Of a stretch of 64,000 nt of DNA, positions 27,396 to 36,643 are shown one piece after another (within the stretch, counting starts at the first letter, position 1; every line of letters begins with the position of its first letter). Under the pieces are notes generated by a model that made no database searches, had not been told where the DNA came from, and saw only the letters and a list, made by a program, of their open reading frames with translations. The stretch covers positions 62,001-126,000 of the forward strand of contig NZ_LFYO02000002.1 in NCBI RefSeq assembly GCF_001182825.2. The letters run 5' to 3'. Source of the stretch: Streptococcus sp. X13SY08 (GTDB lineage Bacteria > Bacillota > Bacilli > Lactobacillales > Streptococcaceae). The translations under genes and the position numbers were made by a program.

Positions 27396-28140
27396 TTTTT
27401 CCATAATAGATTTCGTGTATTTCTGGGGTGTAATCACCGTTTTCTTGATGAACAATGAGCGGTGAAAGAATTTTTAAGCCATCTGTTGAGCCGTCCTTGA
27501 TGGCTTCCACCAAAAGCATGTTAGCCTCTTTGCTAGCTTTTGGATAGATAAATTGGACGCGTTTGGGGGCTAATTTATAGCGACGCATCGTATCTAAAAT
27601 ATCCAAAAATCGATCAGGACGATGTACCATGGATAGGCGTCCATTGGACTTGAGAACTTGTTGAGCCACTTGGCAAATACTATCCAGATTAGTGGCAATT
27701 TCATGGCGTGCCAACAAATAATGCTCACTCTCATTGAGATTAGAATCCTCGTCTACCTTAAAATAGGGAGGGTTACAGAGGATGAGATCAACATGAGAAC
27801 GAGGAAGGTGCTGTGTCAGATTGGCTAAATCATCGTTGATAACAGAGACCTGATCTTCTAACTCATTTAAGGCGATGGAACATTGATTCATCTCTGCTAA
27901 GCGTTCTTGCAGTTCAACCTGTACAATCTGGGCTTTGGTCATGGTAGAAGCAAAAAGCCCAACTGCCCCATTTCCACTGCAAAGATCGACAATGAGACCA
28001 CGGCTTGGCAATTTTGGAAAGCGTGACAAAAGAACGCTATCGATCGAATAGCTGAAGACTTGGCGATTCTGAATAATTTTGACATCGCTGGAAAAGAGCT
28101 GATCAATACGCTCACCAGCAAGTAGAGACTGATTTTTCAT
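27385..28140 (-). CDS. trmN6: tRNA1(Val) (adenine(37)-N6)-methyltransferase-like protein
   Basis: 251 residues. SAM-dependent Rossmann methyltransferase: [13 protein letters not shown] (SAM motif I), and the catalytic NPPY in [16 protein letters not shown]. This matches the YfiC/TrmN6 (COG4123) family that methylates A37 of tRNA. Translated from the minus strand, divergent from plsC, and overlapping the downstream GIY-YIG gene. Confidence 0.88.
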   Translation of the reverse strand: MKNQSLLAGERIDQLFSSDVKIIQNRQVFSYSIDSVLLSRFPKLPSRGLIVDLCSGNGAVGLFASTMTKAQIVQVELQERLAEMNQCSIALNELEDQVSVINDDLANLTQHLPRSHVDLILCNPPYFKVDEDSNLNESEHYLLARHEIATNLDSICQVAQQVLKSNGRLSMVHRPDRFLDILDTMRRYKLAPKRVQFIYPKASKEANMLLVEAIKDGSTDGLKILSPLIVHQENGDYTPEIHEIYYGKNGN

Positions 28141-28256
28141 AAAAATAGTATAGCATATTTCCCCATCCAGTGACAGCGGAGCTAAAAATCATTTGTCCTG
28201 AAAAAATCAAGGTTAAATATGGTATAATGAAGAAGATTTGAAAAGGAGAGAAGAAC

Positions 28257-29012
28257 ATGTTTTATACTTATTTACGTTCCTTATTAGTCTTCTTGCTGTG
28301 GGCAATTAATGGGAATATTCATTATCATGATCGTGAAAAAATCTTACCTCAAGATGAAAATTATATTTTGATTGCGCCCCACAGAACATTCTGGGATCCT
28401 GTTTTTCTTGGCTACGCGGCGGCTCCTAAGCAATTTATATTCATGGCAAAAAAGGAATTGTTTAAGGACCGTGGTTTTGGCTGGTGGATTCGTAAATGTG
28501 GTGCCTTTCCTATTGATCGTGAAAATCCTGGTACAGCAGCCATCAAGTATCCTGTCAATATGCTTAAAAAAGGCAATCGTTCCTTGGTGATGTTTCCATC
28601 AGGAAGTCGACATTCTCAGGACTTAAAAGGAGGGGTAGCAGTCATTGCCAAGACAGCAAAGGTGAAAACGATGCCTGCTTCTTATATTGGTCCTATGACT
28701 ATTAAGGGACTCCTACGTGGGGAGCGAATTGATGTGGCTTTTGGCAATCCAATCGATATTTCAGACATCAAGCGTTTGGATGATGCAGGTATGGCAGAAG
28801 TTACGCGCCGTATTGAACATGAATTTGGTCGATTGGATGCTCTTGCGGGTTCTCATCAGACAAATGAAAAATCAGGTCTCTGGACCTTTATCTATCGTGC
28901 GCCTGTATTGCTTATTGTTGCCTTTATTTTAGGATTGACTTATTTATTTAGCTATTTAGCTAGCTTTGTGTGGAATCCTACTACAGATTTAACAGATCAA
29001 ATGAAGAAATAA
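28257..29012 (+). CDS. plsC: 1-acyl-sn-glycerol-3-phosphate acyltransferase
   Basis: 251 residues. Makes phosphatidic acid from lysophosphatidic acid at the membrane. Motifs: catalytic APHRTFWDP (H-x4-D), GAFPIDR, and MFPSGSRHSQD (the FPEGxRS equivalent). A hydrophobic start and a C-terminal helix (VLLIVAFILGLTYLFSYLA) anchor it. SD AAAGGAGAG before ATG; own terminator. It precedes comEA in many streptococci. Confidence 0.92.
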   Translation: MFYTYLRSLLVFLLWAINGNIHYHDREKILPQDENYILIAPHRTFWDPVFLGYAAAPKQFIFMAKKELFKDRGFGWWIRKCGAFPIDRENPGTAAIKYPVNMLKKGNRSLVMFPSGSRHSQDLKGGVAVIAKTAKVKTMPASYIGPMTIKGLLRGERIDVAFGNPIDISDIKRLDDAGMAEVTRRIEHEFGRLDALAGSHQTNEKSGLWTFIYRAPVLLIVAFILGLTYLFSYLASFVWNPTTDLTDQMKK

Positions 29013-29037
29013 GTTGACTTTGTCAACTTATTTTTTA
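29008..29037 (+). terminator. Terminator after plsC
   Basis: AATAAGTTGAC TTT GTCAACTTATT followed by T4. Confidence 0.9.
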
Positions 29038-29069
29038 TGTTTTGCGAATAAATAGATGGAGGGAAATTT

Positions 29070-29293
29070 ATGAAGCAAGAAATCATCCATCTCATCAACA
29101 ATTGGTTAATCTCAATACAGCGACCGAAGCTGACCTACAGACAATTTCAGGTATTGGTGCCAAACGTGCCGCTGATATCATTGCTTACCGTCAAGAAAAT
29201 GGTCAGTTCAAATCTGTTGATGACCTCAATAATGTCACGGGTATTGGCGATAAGACTCTAGAGAATCTGAAACCTTATGTCACAGTGGATTAA
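29070..29293 (+). pseudogene. comEA: Competence protein ComEA, N-terminal part missing
   Basis: DNA-uptake receptor of transformation. Only the C-terminal helix-hairpin-helix DNA-binding domain remains (VNLNTATEADLQTISGIG, RAADIIAYRQENG, VTGIGDKTLENLKPY). The SD GGAGGGA and ATG 29070 encode a few residues in a different frame, so roughly 130 residues including the membrane anchor and SLBB domain are gone. Stop overlaps the comEC start. Confidence 0.85.
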
Positions 29294-31362
29294 AAAGTGG
29301 TCCATTTCCCCAATTCATGTGGTTCTAGTACTCATCGCACTCTATTTTGCCATCTATCGTCCAACCATTTTGACCATTGGATTAGTCGTCATCTTGCTGA
29401 TTCGCCTGATTCACCAGCAGGGTGTTAAGCCATGTCTAAGAATATTACCTATTTTCTTAATTTTTATCAGTCTTTTTGTCGGTCGGTATTTTTGGGCACA
29501 GCAACAAAAAGCTAGGCTACCAGTCCATCTTTCTCAGATTGAAGTCATACCAGATACTATTGCAATCAATGGAGATAGTCTATCCTTTAGAGGAAAAAAT
29601 GCAGGACAGATTTATCAAGCCTATTATAAACTAGAGAGCGAAGCAGAAAAGAAAGCATTTCAAGGTCTAACAGCAATCATCAGTCTGACGATTGCTGGCC
29701 AAGTGAGTCTTCCCCAAGAAAGACGAAATTTTAATGGTTTTGCCTATGCAGCTTATTTAGAAACGCAAGGGATTCACGGGATAGTTTCCATTGATAGAAT
29801 AAAGAGTAGTCAAGTTCTATGGACGTGGAATCCATTTGACTGGGTGTCTATCTGGCGCAGAAAAGCTTTGGTGCATATCAAATCACACTTTCCTGCCCCT
29901 ATGAGTCATTACATGGCAGGACTGTTGTTTGGAGAATTAGACCATGATTTTGATGAAATGAGTGATACCTATTCCTCATTGGGCATTATCCATCTCTTTG
30001 CTTTGTCTGGTATGCAGGTGGGATTTTTTATTGATAAAATCCGTTATTTTTTCTTGCGAATAGGACTAAAATGTGAAACAGTGGATAAATTGCAATATCC
30101 CTTTTCCTTTATTTACGGCGGATTAACAGGTTTTTCTGTTTCCGTTGTGCGATCGCTCATCCAGAAGTTGCTGGCAAATGCTGGGATAACAAAACTAGAT
30201 AACTTGGCGTTGACAGCCATGATTTGTTTTTTGCTCATGCCACATTTTCTCTTGACAGCAGGAGGACAGCTCAGTTTTGCCTATACCTTTTTATTGACAG
30301 TATTTGACTTTGAAAAATTGTCCCACTATAAGCGCTTGGCAATGGAAAGTCTGACTCTATCTGTCGGAATTTTACCCCTACTTATTAGCACGTTTTTTAC
30401 CTTTCAACCCTGGTCAATCGTGCTGTGTCGGCTATCATTCCCATCACACAGGTTAATGTCCTCTTTGTTTGGCTGGAAAAGGTCATTATGTGTGTATCCT
30501 CTTGGGCTAGTCAGCCCTTGGTTTTTGGAAAACCGCATGTGCTGGTCTTGCTATGTCTGCTGCTGATATTGGGCTTTCATTACTGACAAAATACCCAATG
30601 GAAAATGAAGTGACGATGGTCGATATCGGGCAAGGAGACAGCATTTTTTTGCGGGATATGACAGGGCAGACCATGCTAATTGATACAGGTGGTCGTGCGG
30701 ACTTTACGCCGAAGGAAGATCCATCACAGCCAATGCTGAGCGGACACTAATTCCCTATCTCTACAGTCGAGGGATTGATCATATTGATAGTATGTGCATC
30801 ACGCATACAGACGCAGATCACTGCGGAGATCTTTTGGACCTATCCAAAGCGGTTAGCTTAAAAACGATTTATGTATCGCCGGGAAGTCTGGCGGTGCCAG
30901 AATTTGTCGAGGTCTTAAAAGAAACCCATGTTCCTGTTAAAGTCGTGTCAGTGGGGGAGCAATTTCCCATTTTTGACTCCTTTCTAGAAGTGCTTTATCC
31001 TAGTCAGATTGGTGATGGTGGCAATAATGATTCCATCGTGCTTTATGGCGACTTGCTGGACAAGAAATTTCTCTTTACGGGAGATTTGGAAGATGGGGAA
31101 TTAGAGTTGATACGATCCTATGCAAATTTACCAGTGGACATTCTTAAAGCAGGGCACCATGGCTCCAAAGGATCTTCTTATCCAGCTTTTCTAGGCAGAA
31201 GTGGCGCTTTTATCTATTGGACAAAATAATCGTTACCAGCATCCTTATCAGGAGACGTTAGAGAGGTTTGAGGAGAGGAAAATGCTGGTTTATCGTACGG
31301 ACGAGCAAGGGGCTATCCGTTTTCACGGATGTAAAAGCTGGGGTGTGGAAACTAAACTGTAA
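29277..31362 (+). pseudogene. comEC: Competence channel protein ComEC (at least four breaks)
   Basis: Channel for single-stranded DNA entry. Competence domain reads well to ~30420 (LFALSGMQVGFFI, SVSVVRSLIQKLL, GGQLSFAYTFLL). Breaks: near 30420 after FQPWSIVL; near 30570, where ~50 residues appear lost before ENEVTMVDIGQGDSIFLRD; near 30735 within the metallo-beta-lactamase-like domain (DPSQP to RTLIPYLYSRG); near 31195 (SYPAFL to VALLSIGQNNRYQH), ending in SWGVETKL. HTDADHCGD and AGHHGSKGSS of the nuclease-like domain survive. It overlaps comEA. Confidence 0.88.
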
Positions 31363-31423
31363 GGTAGCTAAAATAAAGGATTATAAGTTAGAAAATCGTA
31401 TTTAAACGACTGATATTCTGAGA

Positions 31424-31500
31424 ATTTACAAATTCATAAGACACATTTAAGAATTAATTAAGAATTAACTTAGTGTTTCTTTATTTCTACTTGTTATACT
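31424..31500 (+). promoter_or_regulatory. Sae-type direct-repeat operator and promoter of the tandem-repeat secreted protein gene
   Basis: Repeats at 31424 (ATTTAC), 31435 (CATAAG), 31446 (TTTAAG), 31457 (ATTAAG) and 31468 (ACTTAG), exact 11-nt period; last repeat starts 27 nt before TATACT (31495) in the same TTGTTATACT context as the pbsP promoter. The segment from -10 to the start point (ATTCAACA) is also shared. Confidence 0.7.
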
Positions 31501-31530
31501 TAATTCAACAAAAAGAAAGAGGTGTCATTT

Positions 31531-31932
31531 ATGAAAACAGTGACTTCAAAAAACGTAAAATTTAGTTTGGCGGCAGCAGCTCTTGCAGGTGCTTTGGTGG
31601 TAACTTTAGGTCAAGGTTCAATGGTTTCAGCAAATGAATATCATGGTAGCTCCATTTATAGCAAATTAAACAACCGCTACACTGAAGAAAAACTTTCAGA
31701 TGAAGAAATCTACAACCGTGCACAAAATCTTGATTTATCCTATGGTGATTTTGGTTCGCAAGCAGATTCATACACCTATGAGCCTACATACACTGAACCA
31801 GAGTATACAGATTTCCACGGAAGTTCTATCTATGGTAAATTAAATGATCGCTATACGGATGAAAAACTTTCAGATGAAGAAATCTACAATCGTGCACAAA
31901 ATCTTGACTTGTCATACGGAGATTTTAATTAA
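31531..31932 (+). CDS. Secreted protein of two near-identical 37-residue repeats
   Basis: 133 residues. Signal peptide to about residue 34 (FSLAAAALAGALVVTLG, cleavage near MVSA). Mature part is two copies of a 37-residue unit, residues 38-74 and 96-132, starting HGSSIY and ending LDLSYGDF, differing at three positions, joined by a Tyr/Glu/Pro/Thr linker. No LPXTG or membrane helix, so probably released or loosely bound. RBS AGAGGTG before ATG. Its promoter matches that of the SSURE gene, so it is a candidate counterpart of the Sae-controlled BvaP of GBS; that identity is inference. Confidence 0.75.
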   Translation: MKTVTSKNVKFSLAAAALAGALVVTLGQGSMVSANEYHGSSIYSKLNNRYTEEKLSDEEIYNRAQNLDLSYGDFGSQADSYTYEPTYTEPEYTDFHGSSIYGKLNDRYTDEKLSDEEIYNRAQNLDLSYGDFN

Positions 31933-32066
31933 GTCTCAGTCGTTTTCAAGGCGAGATAGCTATTATATTTAATACGACCATTTGTTTAGGGACTGTCAGA
32001 AATGATAGTCTCTTTTAAAATTCAGATATCATTATCAAGAAATCGGTTTGTTTCTGTTGGATATGC

Positions 32067-32080
32067 TATAATAATAACTA
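32067..32080 (+). promoter_or_regulatory. Extended -10 promoter, leaderless holA transcript
   Basis: TGCTATAAT ends 7 nt before the holA ATG, with no SD between. Confidence 0.6.
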
Positions 32081-33111
32081 TGATAGCAATAGAAGAGATC
32101 AAAAAATTAAACAGGGAAAAGCTTGGGCTCCTAACAGTTTTGGCGGGCGACGATACAGGGCAATATCAGCTGGCAAAAGAAGCTATATTCGAGCAGTTGG
32201 GCTTTGATGCTAGCGATTTGACCTACGCTTATTTTGATATGTCCGAATCGGATTATGGACAGGTAGAAATGGACTTAGTATCGTTGCCTTTTTTCTCAGA
32301 CCAAAAAATCGTGATTTTGGATTATTTTGCGGACTTAACAACGGATAAAAAGCGCTACTTGACAGATGAGGAATTAAAACTTTTCGAAGCTTATTTGGAA
32401 CAACCCAGTGAGACGACGAGACTAATTATCTGTGCGTCAGGGAAATTGGATAGTAAGCGTCGTTTGGTCAAACTCATCAAGCGAGATGGAGTCCTGATTG
32501 AAGCTAGTGAGACGAAAGAAGCGGAGCTCCGTAACTATTTCCAAAAGGAAAGTAAACGTTTAGGACTTGAGATGGATAGTGGCGTCTTTGAGCGTCTCTT
32601 AGCTAAATCCAATCTCGATTTCTCAGAAATGACTAAAAATCTTCTCTTTTTGTCTTCTTATAAGAAGGATGGACGAATTCTTCTTGAAGACATCGAAGCT
32701 GCTATTCCTAAGACCTTGCAGGATAATCTTTTTGATTTGATTCAGCTTTTGCTGGCTAAAAAGATGGACGAAGCTCGAAATTTGGTCAAGGATTTACGCT
32801 TACAGGGCGAAGATGAAATAAAACTCATTGCAGTGTTGCTCAATCAATTTCGGATGTTCTTGCAGGTGCAACTCTTAGTTAGAGAAGGACGTGGCGAGCA
32901 ACAAATCGTTGGAGATTTATCCGATTTACTAGGACGCAAAGTCAATCCTTACCAAGTCAAATTCGCTCTTCGAGATTCCAGAGGTTTGTCACTTGAATTT
33001 TTGAAGCGAGTAGTGGCTTTGCTGATTGAGACAGACTACCAAATCAAGACAGGTGTCTACGATAAAGATTACCTTTTTGACATTGCCATGATTAAGATTG
33101 CGGCTGATTGA
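32080..33111 (+). CDS. holA: DNA polymerase III delta subunit HolA
   Basis: 343 residues, intact. Clamp-loader subunit that opens the beta clamp. AAA+-like N-terminal domain (LTVLAGDDTGQYQLAKEAIF), clamp-binding region SLPFFSDQKIVIL, and C-terminal FDIAMIKIA. Upstream in-frame codons exist, but ATG 32080 is the usual start MIAIEEIKKLN and sits just after a -10 box. Position between comEC and sodA is conserved in streptococci. Confidence 0.9.
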   Translation: MIAIEEIKKLNREKLGLLTVLAGDDTGQYQLAKEAIFEQLGFDASDLTYAYFDMSESDYGQVEMDLVSLPFFSDQKIVILDYFADLTTDKKRYLTDEELKLFEAYLEQPSETTRLIICASGKLDSKRRLVKLIKRDGVLIEASETKEAELRNYFQKESKRLGLEMDSGVFERLLAKSNLDFSEMTKNLLFLSSYKKDGRILLEDIEAAIPKTLQDNLFDLIQLLLAKKMDEARNLVKDLRLQGEDEIKLIAVLLNQFRMFLQVQLLVREGRGEQQIVGDLSDLLGRKVNPYQVKFALRDSRGLSLEFLKRVVALLIETDYQIKTGVYDKDYLFDIAMIKIAAD

Positions 33112-33215
33112 TCATCCAAGCTAATTAGTAAGCTCGCAAACAAAATTTTTGAAAGCTCTGCTATTTTCTGATAAGATATAAATATATTAAATTATAATGA
33201 AAAGAGGAATTAGAA

Positions 33216-33760
33216 ATGGCAATTATTTTACCAGAACTTCCATATGCCTACGATGCACTTGAGCCAGTGATCGATGCGGAAACAATGACTCTCCACCATG
33301 ACAAGATCTTGAGGCACTTTTGTCAGATGTCAACTCTATTCCAGAAGATATCCGTCAGGCAGTCATTAACAATGGTGGCGGTCATCTCAACCACGCACTT
33401 TTCTGGGAACTTCTTTCTCCAGAAAAAACAGAAATTACAGAAGAAGTAGCAACAGCTATCAATGAAGCGTTTGGTTCATTTGACGAGTTTAAAGAAAAAT
33501 TCACTGCAGTAGCGACTACTCGCTTCGGTTCAGGTTGGGCATTCCTCGTTGTCAACAAAGAAGGTAAGTTAGAAGTGCTTTCAACTCCAAACCAAGACAC
33601 TCCGATTATGGAAGGTAAAAAACCAATCTTGGCACTTGACGTTTGGGAACATGCTTACTACCTCAACTATCGCAACGTTCGTCCAAACTACATCAAAGCT
33701 TTCTTTGATATCATCAACTGGACAAAAGTTGATGAGCTTTACAAAGAAGCAATTGCTTAA
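33216..33760 (+). pseudogene. sodA: Manganese superoxide dismutase SodA (internal gap)
   Basis: Detoxifies superoxide in the cytoplasm. N-terminus [17 protein letters not shown] reaches THLHHDK, then jumps at ~33308 to [17 protein letters not shown] in another frame; family comparison gives a missing ~21 residues (about 64 nt) with the HHATYV segment including a metal-side His. The rest is complete: [14 protein letters not shown], and metal ligands in [14 protein letters not shown]. Real loss would abolish activity. Confidence 0.93.
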
Positions 33761-33870
33761 TTATTTCTCGCTTGAATTGGCGACCACTTTTTGAGAAAAC
33801 GATATTTTTTTGAAAAAAGGCTAGTCAGTCCTCTACTCTAGCAAAGGTTCCGTAGAACTTTGCGTGTGAC

Positions 33871-33963
33871 ATGGAGCATTTAGCCCATGGAACTGAGGAG
33901 TGGAATAAAGTAGCAGAACTTTATAAAGAAGCAATAAATAATGACTGGTACCAGCCTCGTTAG
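33871..33963 (+). CDS. Possible 30-residue small protein or gene remnant
   Basis: MEHLAHGTEEWNKVAELYKE followed by AINNDWYQPR and TAG. No clear SD. The WNKVAELYKEAI stretch resembles the SodA C-terminus ([13 protein letters not shown]) just upstream, so it may be the 3' end of a duplicated or lost gene. It ends exactly in a terminator, which argues that it was once the end of a real transcript. Confidence 0.35.
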   Translation: MEHLAHGTEEWNKVAELYKEAINNDWYQPR

Positions 33964-33974
33964 GGCTGGTTTTG
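33948..33974 (+). terminator. Intrinsic terminator
   Basis: ACCAGCC TCGTTA GGGCTGGT followed by TTTG; a short T-run. Confidence 0.75.
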
Positions 33975-34096
33975 TAGTGTCATTTTGTTAATAATGATCA
34001 ATGGGCCTGCTTGGGTCCATTTTATTCTGAAATTGAAGGCTTGGGATTTGTATAGAGGTAATTGTCTAAACTTCGTTTGTTTATGAGGTATACAAT

Positions 34097-34284
34097 ATGG
34101 ATATAGGAGTTTTTAGCCTATCAAAAGTGGTTGAAAATCTTAATGTTGATGCAGATATTCTCAAGGGAAGCTCTATGTAGCAGGGGCTGGAGTAGTTGTA
34201 AAACCTGCCTATTATCGGGCGAAAAAGTTTAGCTATATAGTCGATGAAGTGATTAAATACCACTTCCACTTGTTGCATAAATAG
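34097..34284 (+). pseudogene. Unidentified gene remnant
   Basis: ATG 34097 preceded by TATGAGG gives MDIGVFSLSKVVENLNVDAD, which stops at 34179; a frame change near 34165 continues as GKLYVAGAGVVVKPAYYRAK and ends at TAG 34284. Read together it is ~60 residues with no family I recognise. Apart from this and the small ORF, 33761-34363 shows no gene. Confidence 0.3.
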
Positions 34285-34363
34285 GAAAGCGGTTTAAAAA
34301 AATGTGAAAATGTGCTACAATCAAAGTAGTTGTGATTAGAGAGGTAGGAATCGTCCATCTAAA

Positions 34364-35059
34364 ATGATTACGAATGAACAGTATCGCTTTTTGCGAAACC
34401 GCCCTAGTTTTAGCCATTTTCCAGTGGAACACTTCGATCAACTGGCAAAGGAAATTCGTTTTCGAAAGATACCTCGGGAGCAAATTTTTTTCTTTGGTGG
34501 TGATAAGCGGGAATACCTATTTGTTCTCCATAAAGGGTATGCACGGATCGAGCAATATGACCAGACGGGGACATTTTCCTATTTAGATTACATTCGAGAG
34601 GGAGAAAGTTTTCCCTTTGGAGATATTTTTAATACAGATATTTATCATTACACTGCCATAGCAGTCACTGACTTAGAGTATTTTATGGTGCCCATGAATC
34701 TGTATGAAGATTTATCGAAAATCAATCCCCGCCAAATGCTCTACCTCGCCAAAAAGTTATCCAACATCTTACGCTTTGAAGAGTTAAGGCTGCGAAATGC
34801 CATGGTAGCAAGCGCCAGTGAGCGTGTCGTTCAGGTTTTGGCCTTGCTTTACTGGGATATTTGTCAGGCGGCTCAGTTGAACACCCTTCCTTTTCCGATT
34901 CATATTCAGGAGATTTCACGTTTAGCAGCTACCACAAGAGAGACGGCCAGTCAGGTATTGAAGCGATTGAAGAAGGAAAATCGGATTGCTTATTCTCATA
35001 AAAAATTGACATTTTTGGATATTGACTTTTTTTTAGAACATCTGTCAGAAACCCGTTAA
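34364..35059 (+). CDS. arcR: Crp/FNR-family regulator of the arginine deiminase cluster (ArcR/FlpS type)
   Basis: 231 residues. Cyclic-nucleotide-binding-like beta barrel (residues ~30-120, YLFVLHKGYARIEQYD) followed by the Crp-type HTH at EISRLAATTRETASQVLKRLKKE. Its site next to arcA matches FlpS, the FNR-like activator of the S. suis arginine deiminase system. Only one Cys (YWDICQ) is present, so this protein lacks an FNR-style N-terminal Cys cluster and how it would sense oxygen is unclear. Ends in its own terminator. Confidence 0.88.
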   Translation: MITNEQYRFLRNRPSFSHFPVEHFDQLAKEIRFRKIPREQIFFFGGDKREYLFVLHKGYARIEQYDQTGTFSYLDYIREGESFPFGDIFNTDIYHYTAIAVTDLEYFMVPMNLYEDLSKINPRQMLYLAKKLSNILRFEELRLRNAMVASASERVVQVLALLYWDICQAAQLNTLPFPIHIQEISRLAATTRETASQVLKRLKKENRIAYSHKKLTFLDIDFFLEHLSETR

Positions 35060-35074
35060 ATACGGGTTTTTTAA
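35047..35074 (+). terminator. Terminator after arcR
   Basis: AAACCCGT TAAAT ACGGGTTT followed by TTT. Confidence 0.92.
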
Positions 35075-35130
35075 TTTTTTTCAATAAAAATAAATATCGA
35101 AAAAATAAGCAAAATAGATAAAATATTTAT

Positions 35131-35144
35131 AGAAAGCGCTTTAA
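35131..35144. promoter_or_regulatory. cre-like palindrome upstream of arcA
   Basis: AGAAAGCGCTTTAA: perfect AAAGCGCTTT core, with the outer TG/CA positions not conserved. Candidate distal CcpA site. Confidence 0.5.
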
Positions 35145-35213
35145 TATGAATATAAATAAAAAAATAAGTTAGAAAATGAGAAAAATTTGGCAAACTGATT
35201 GTCGACTTCTTCA

Positions 35214-35227
35214 TGTAAACGTTCACA
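35214..35227. promoter_or_regulatory. cre site (CcpA) at the arcA promoter
   Basis: TGTAAACGTTCACA fits the consensus TGWAANCGNTNWCA at every position. It lies just upstream of the -10-like TGCTATGCT (35233-35241), so bound CcpA would block the promoter when sugar is plentiful. Confidence 0.8.
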
Positions 35228-35296
35228 ATAAGTGCTATGCTAAGGGTAAGAAATCGGTAAGGAAAGACTTACATAAAGGAAAAAGGAGGTATTGAG

Positions 35297-36526
35297 ATGT
35301 CACAACATCCAATTCACGTATTTTCAGAAATTGGCAAACTAAAGAAAGTTTTGCTTCATCGTCCAGGCAAAGAAATTGAAAACCTAATGCCTGACTATTT
35401 GGAACGTTTACTGTTCGATGATATTCCATTCTTGGAAGATGCTCAAAAAGAGCACGATGCTTTTGCACAAGCTTTGCGTGATGAAGGCATTGAAGTACTT
35501 TATCTTGAAAAATTAGCTGCGGAATCTTTGGTAAGCCCAGAAATTCGTGAGCAATTCATCGATGAGTACATTGAAGAAGCCAATATTCGTGGACGCGCTA
35601 CAAAAAAAATGATTCGTCAATTCCTTCTCGCTATTGAAGACAATCAAGAATTGATTGAAAAAACTATGGCGGGTATCCAAAAATCAGAATTGCCAGAAAT
35701 TCCATCTGAAGAAAAAGGCTTGCCTGACTTAGTTGAATCAAATTATCCATTTGCCATTGATCCAATGCCAAACCTTTACTTCACTCGTGATCCATTTGCA
35801 ACAATTGGGAACTCTGTTTCACTCAACCACATGTATTCTGAAACACGGAATCGCGAAACTCTCTACGGTAAATACATTTTTAATTATCACCCAGATTATG
35901 CTGGTAAAGTACCTTTTGTTTATGATCGTTCTGAAAACACTCGTATCGAAGGTGGGGACGAATTGGTACTTTCAAAAGATGTCTTGGCAGTAGGTATTTC
36001 ACAACGGACGGACGCAGCATCAATTGAAAAACTCTTGGTAAACATCTTTAAACAAAGTGTAGGTTTCAAGAAAGTTTTGGCATTCGAATTTGCTAACAAC
36101 CGTAAATTCATGCACTTGGATACCGTCTTCACTATGGTAGACTATGATAAATTTACCATTCACCCAGAAATTGAAGGCGACCTTCGTGTTTATTCTGTCA
36201 CTTACGAAAATGAAGAGTTGCACATCGTCGAAGAAAAAGGTGATTTGGCAGAACTCTTAGCAGAAAACCTTGGTGTTGAAAAAGTAGAACTCATTCGCTG
36301 TGGTGGGGACAACTTGGTTGCAGCTGGTCGTGAACAATGGAATGACGGCTCAAATACATTAACCATTGCACCAGGTGTGGTAGTTGTTTACAACCGTAAT
36401 ACTATTACCAATGCCATTCTTGAATCAAAAGGGCTTCGTTTGATTAAGATTCACGGAAGTGAATTGGTTCGCGGTCGTGGTGGACCACGTTGCATGTCAA
36501 TGCCATTTGAACGCGAAGATATCTAA
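35297..36526 (+). CDS. arcA: Arginine deiminase
   Basis: 409 residues, intact. Converts arginine to citrulline and ammonia. Motifs: [20 protein letters not shown], the guanidino-binding EGGDELVL, and the nucleophile Cys near residue 398 in [23 protein letters not shown]. First gene of the arginine deiminase operon; ammonia production protects against acid. Cre sites upstream and arcR suggest catabolite and FNR-type control. Confidence 0.97.
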   Translation: MSQHPIHVFSEIGKLKKVLLHRPGKEIENLMPDYLERLLFDDIPFLEDAQKEHDAFAQALRDEGIEVLYLEKLAAESLVSPEIREQFIDEYIEEANIRGRATKKMIRQFLLAIEDNQELIEKTMAGIQKSELPEIPSEEKGLPDLVESNYPFAIDPMPNLYFTRDPFATIGNSVSLNHMYSETRNRETLYGKYIFNYHPDYAGKVPFVYDRSENTRIEGGDELVLSKDVLAVGISQRTDAASIEKLLVNIFKQSVGFKKVLAFEFANNRKFMHLDTVFTMVDYDKFTIHPEIEGDLRVYSVTYENEELHIVEEKGDLAELLAENLGVEKVELIRCGGDNLVAAGREQWNDGSNTLTIAPGVVVVYNRNTITNAILESKGLRLIKIHGSELVRGRGGPRCMSMPFEREDI

Positions 36527-36527
36527 T

Positions 36528-36599
36528 ATGGAAGTGATCGTCTTTACAGCCGTCATTGGTGGGATGCTAGCATTCTACTTTTATCAGAAAAAAAGATAG
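36528..36599 (+). CDS. 23-residue putative membrane microprotein between arcA and arcB
   Basis: ATG starts 1 nt after the arcA stop: [20 protein letters not shown] then KKR and TAG. About 18 hydrophobic residues followed by KKR fit a single membrane helix with a positive inside end. No SD of its own, so translation would be by coupling to arcA. It is on the sense strand of the operon, in a 117-nt gap. Alternatively chance. Confidence 0.45.
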   Translation: MEVIVFTAVIGGMLAFYFYQKKR

Positions 36600-36643
36600 A
36601 CGAACGAAAAGAAACAGAAAAAAGAGAAAGAGGGAACAATAAA

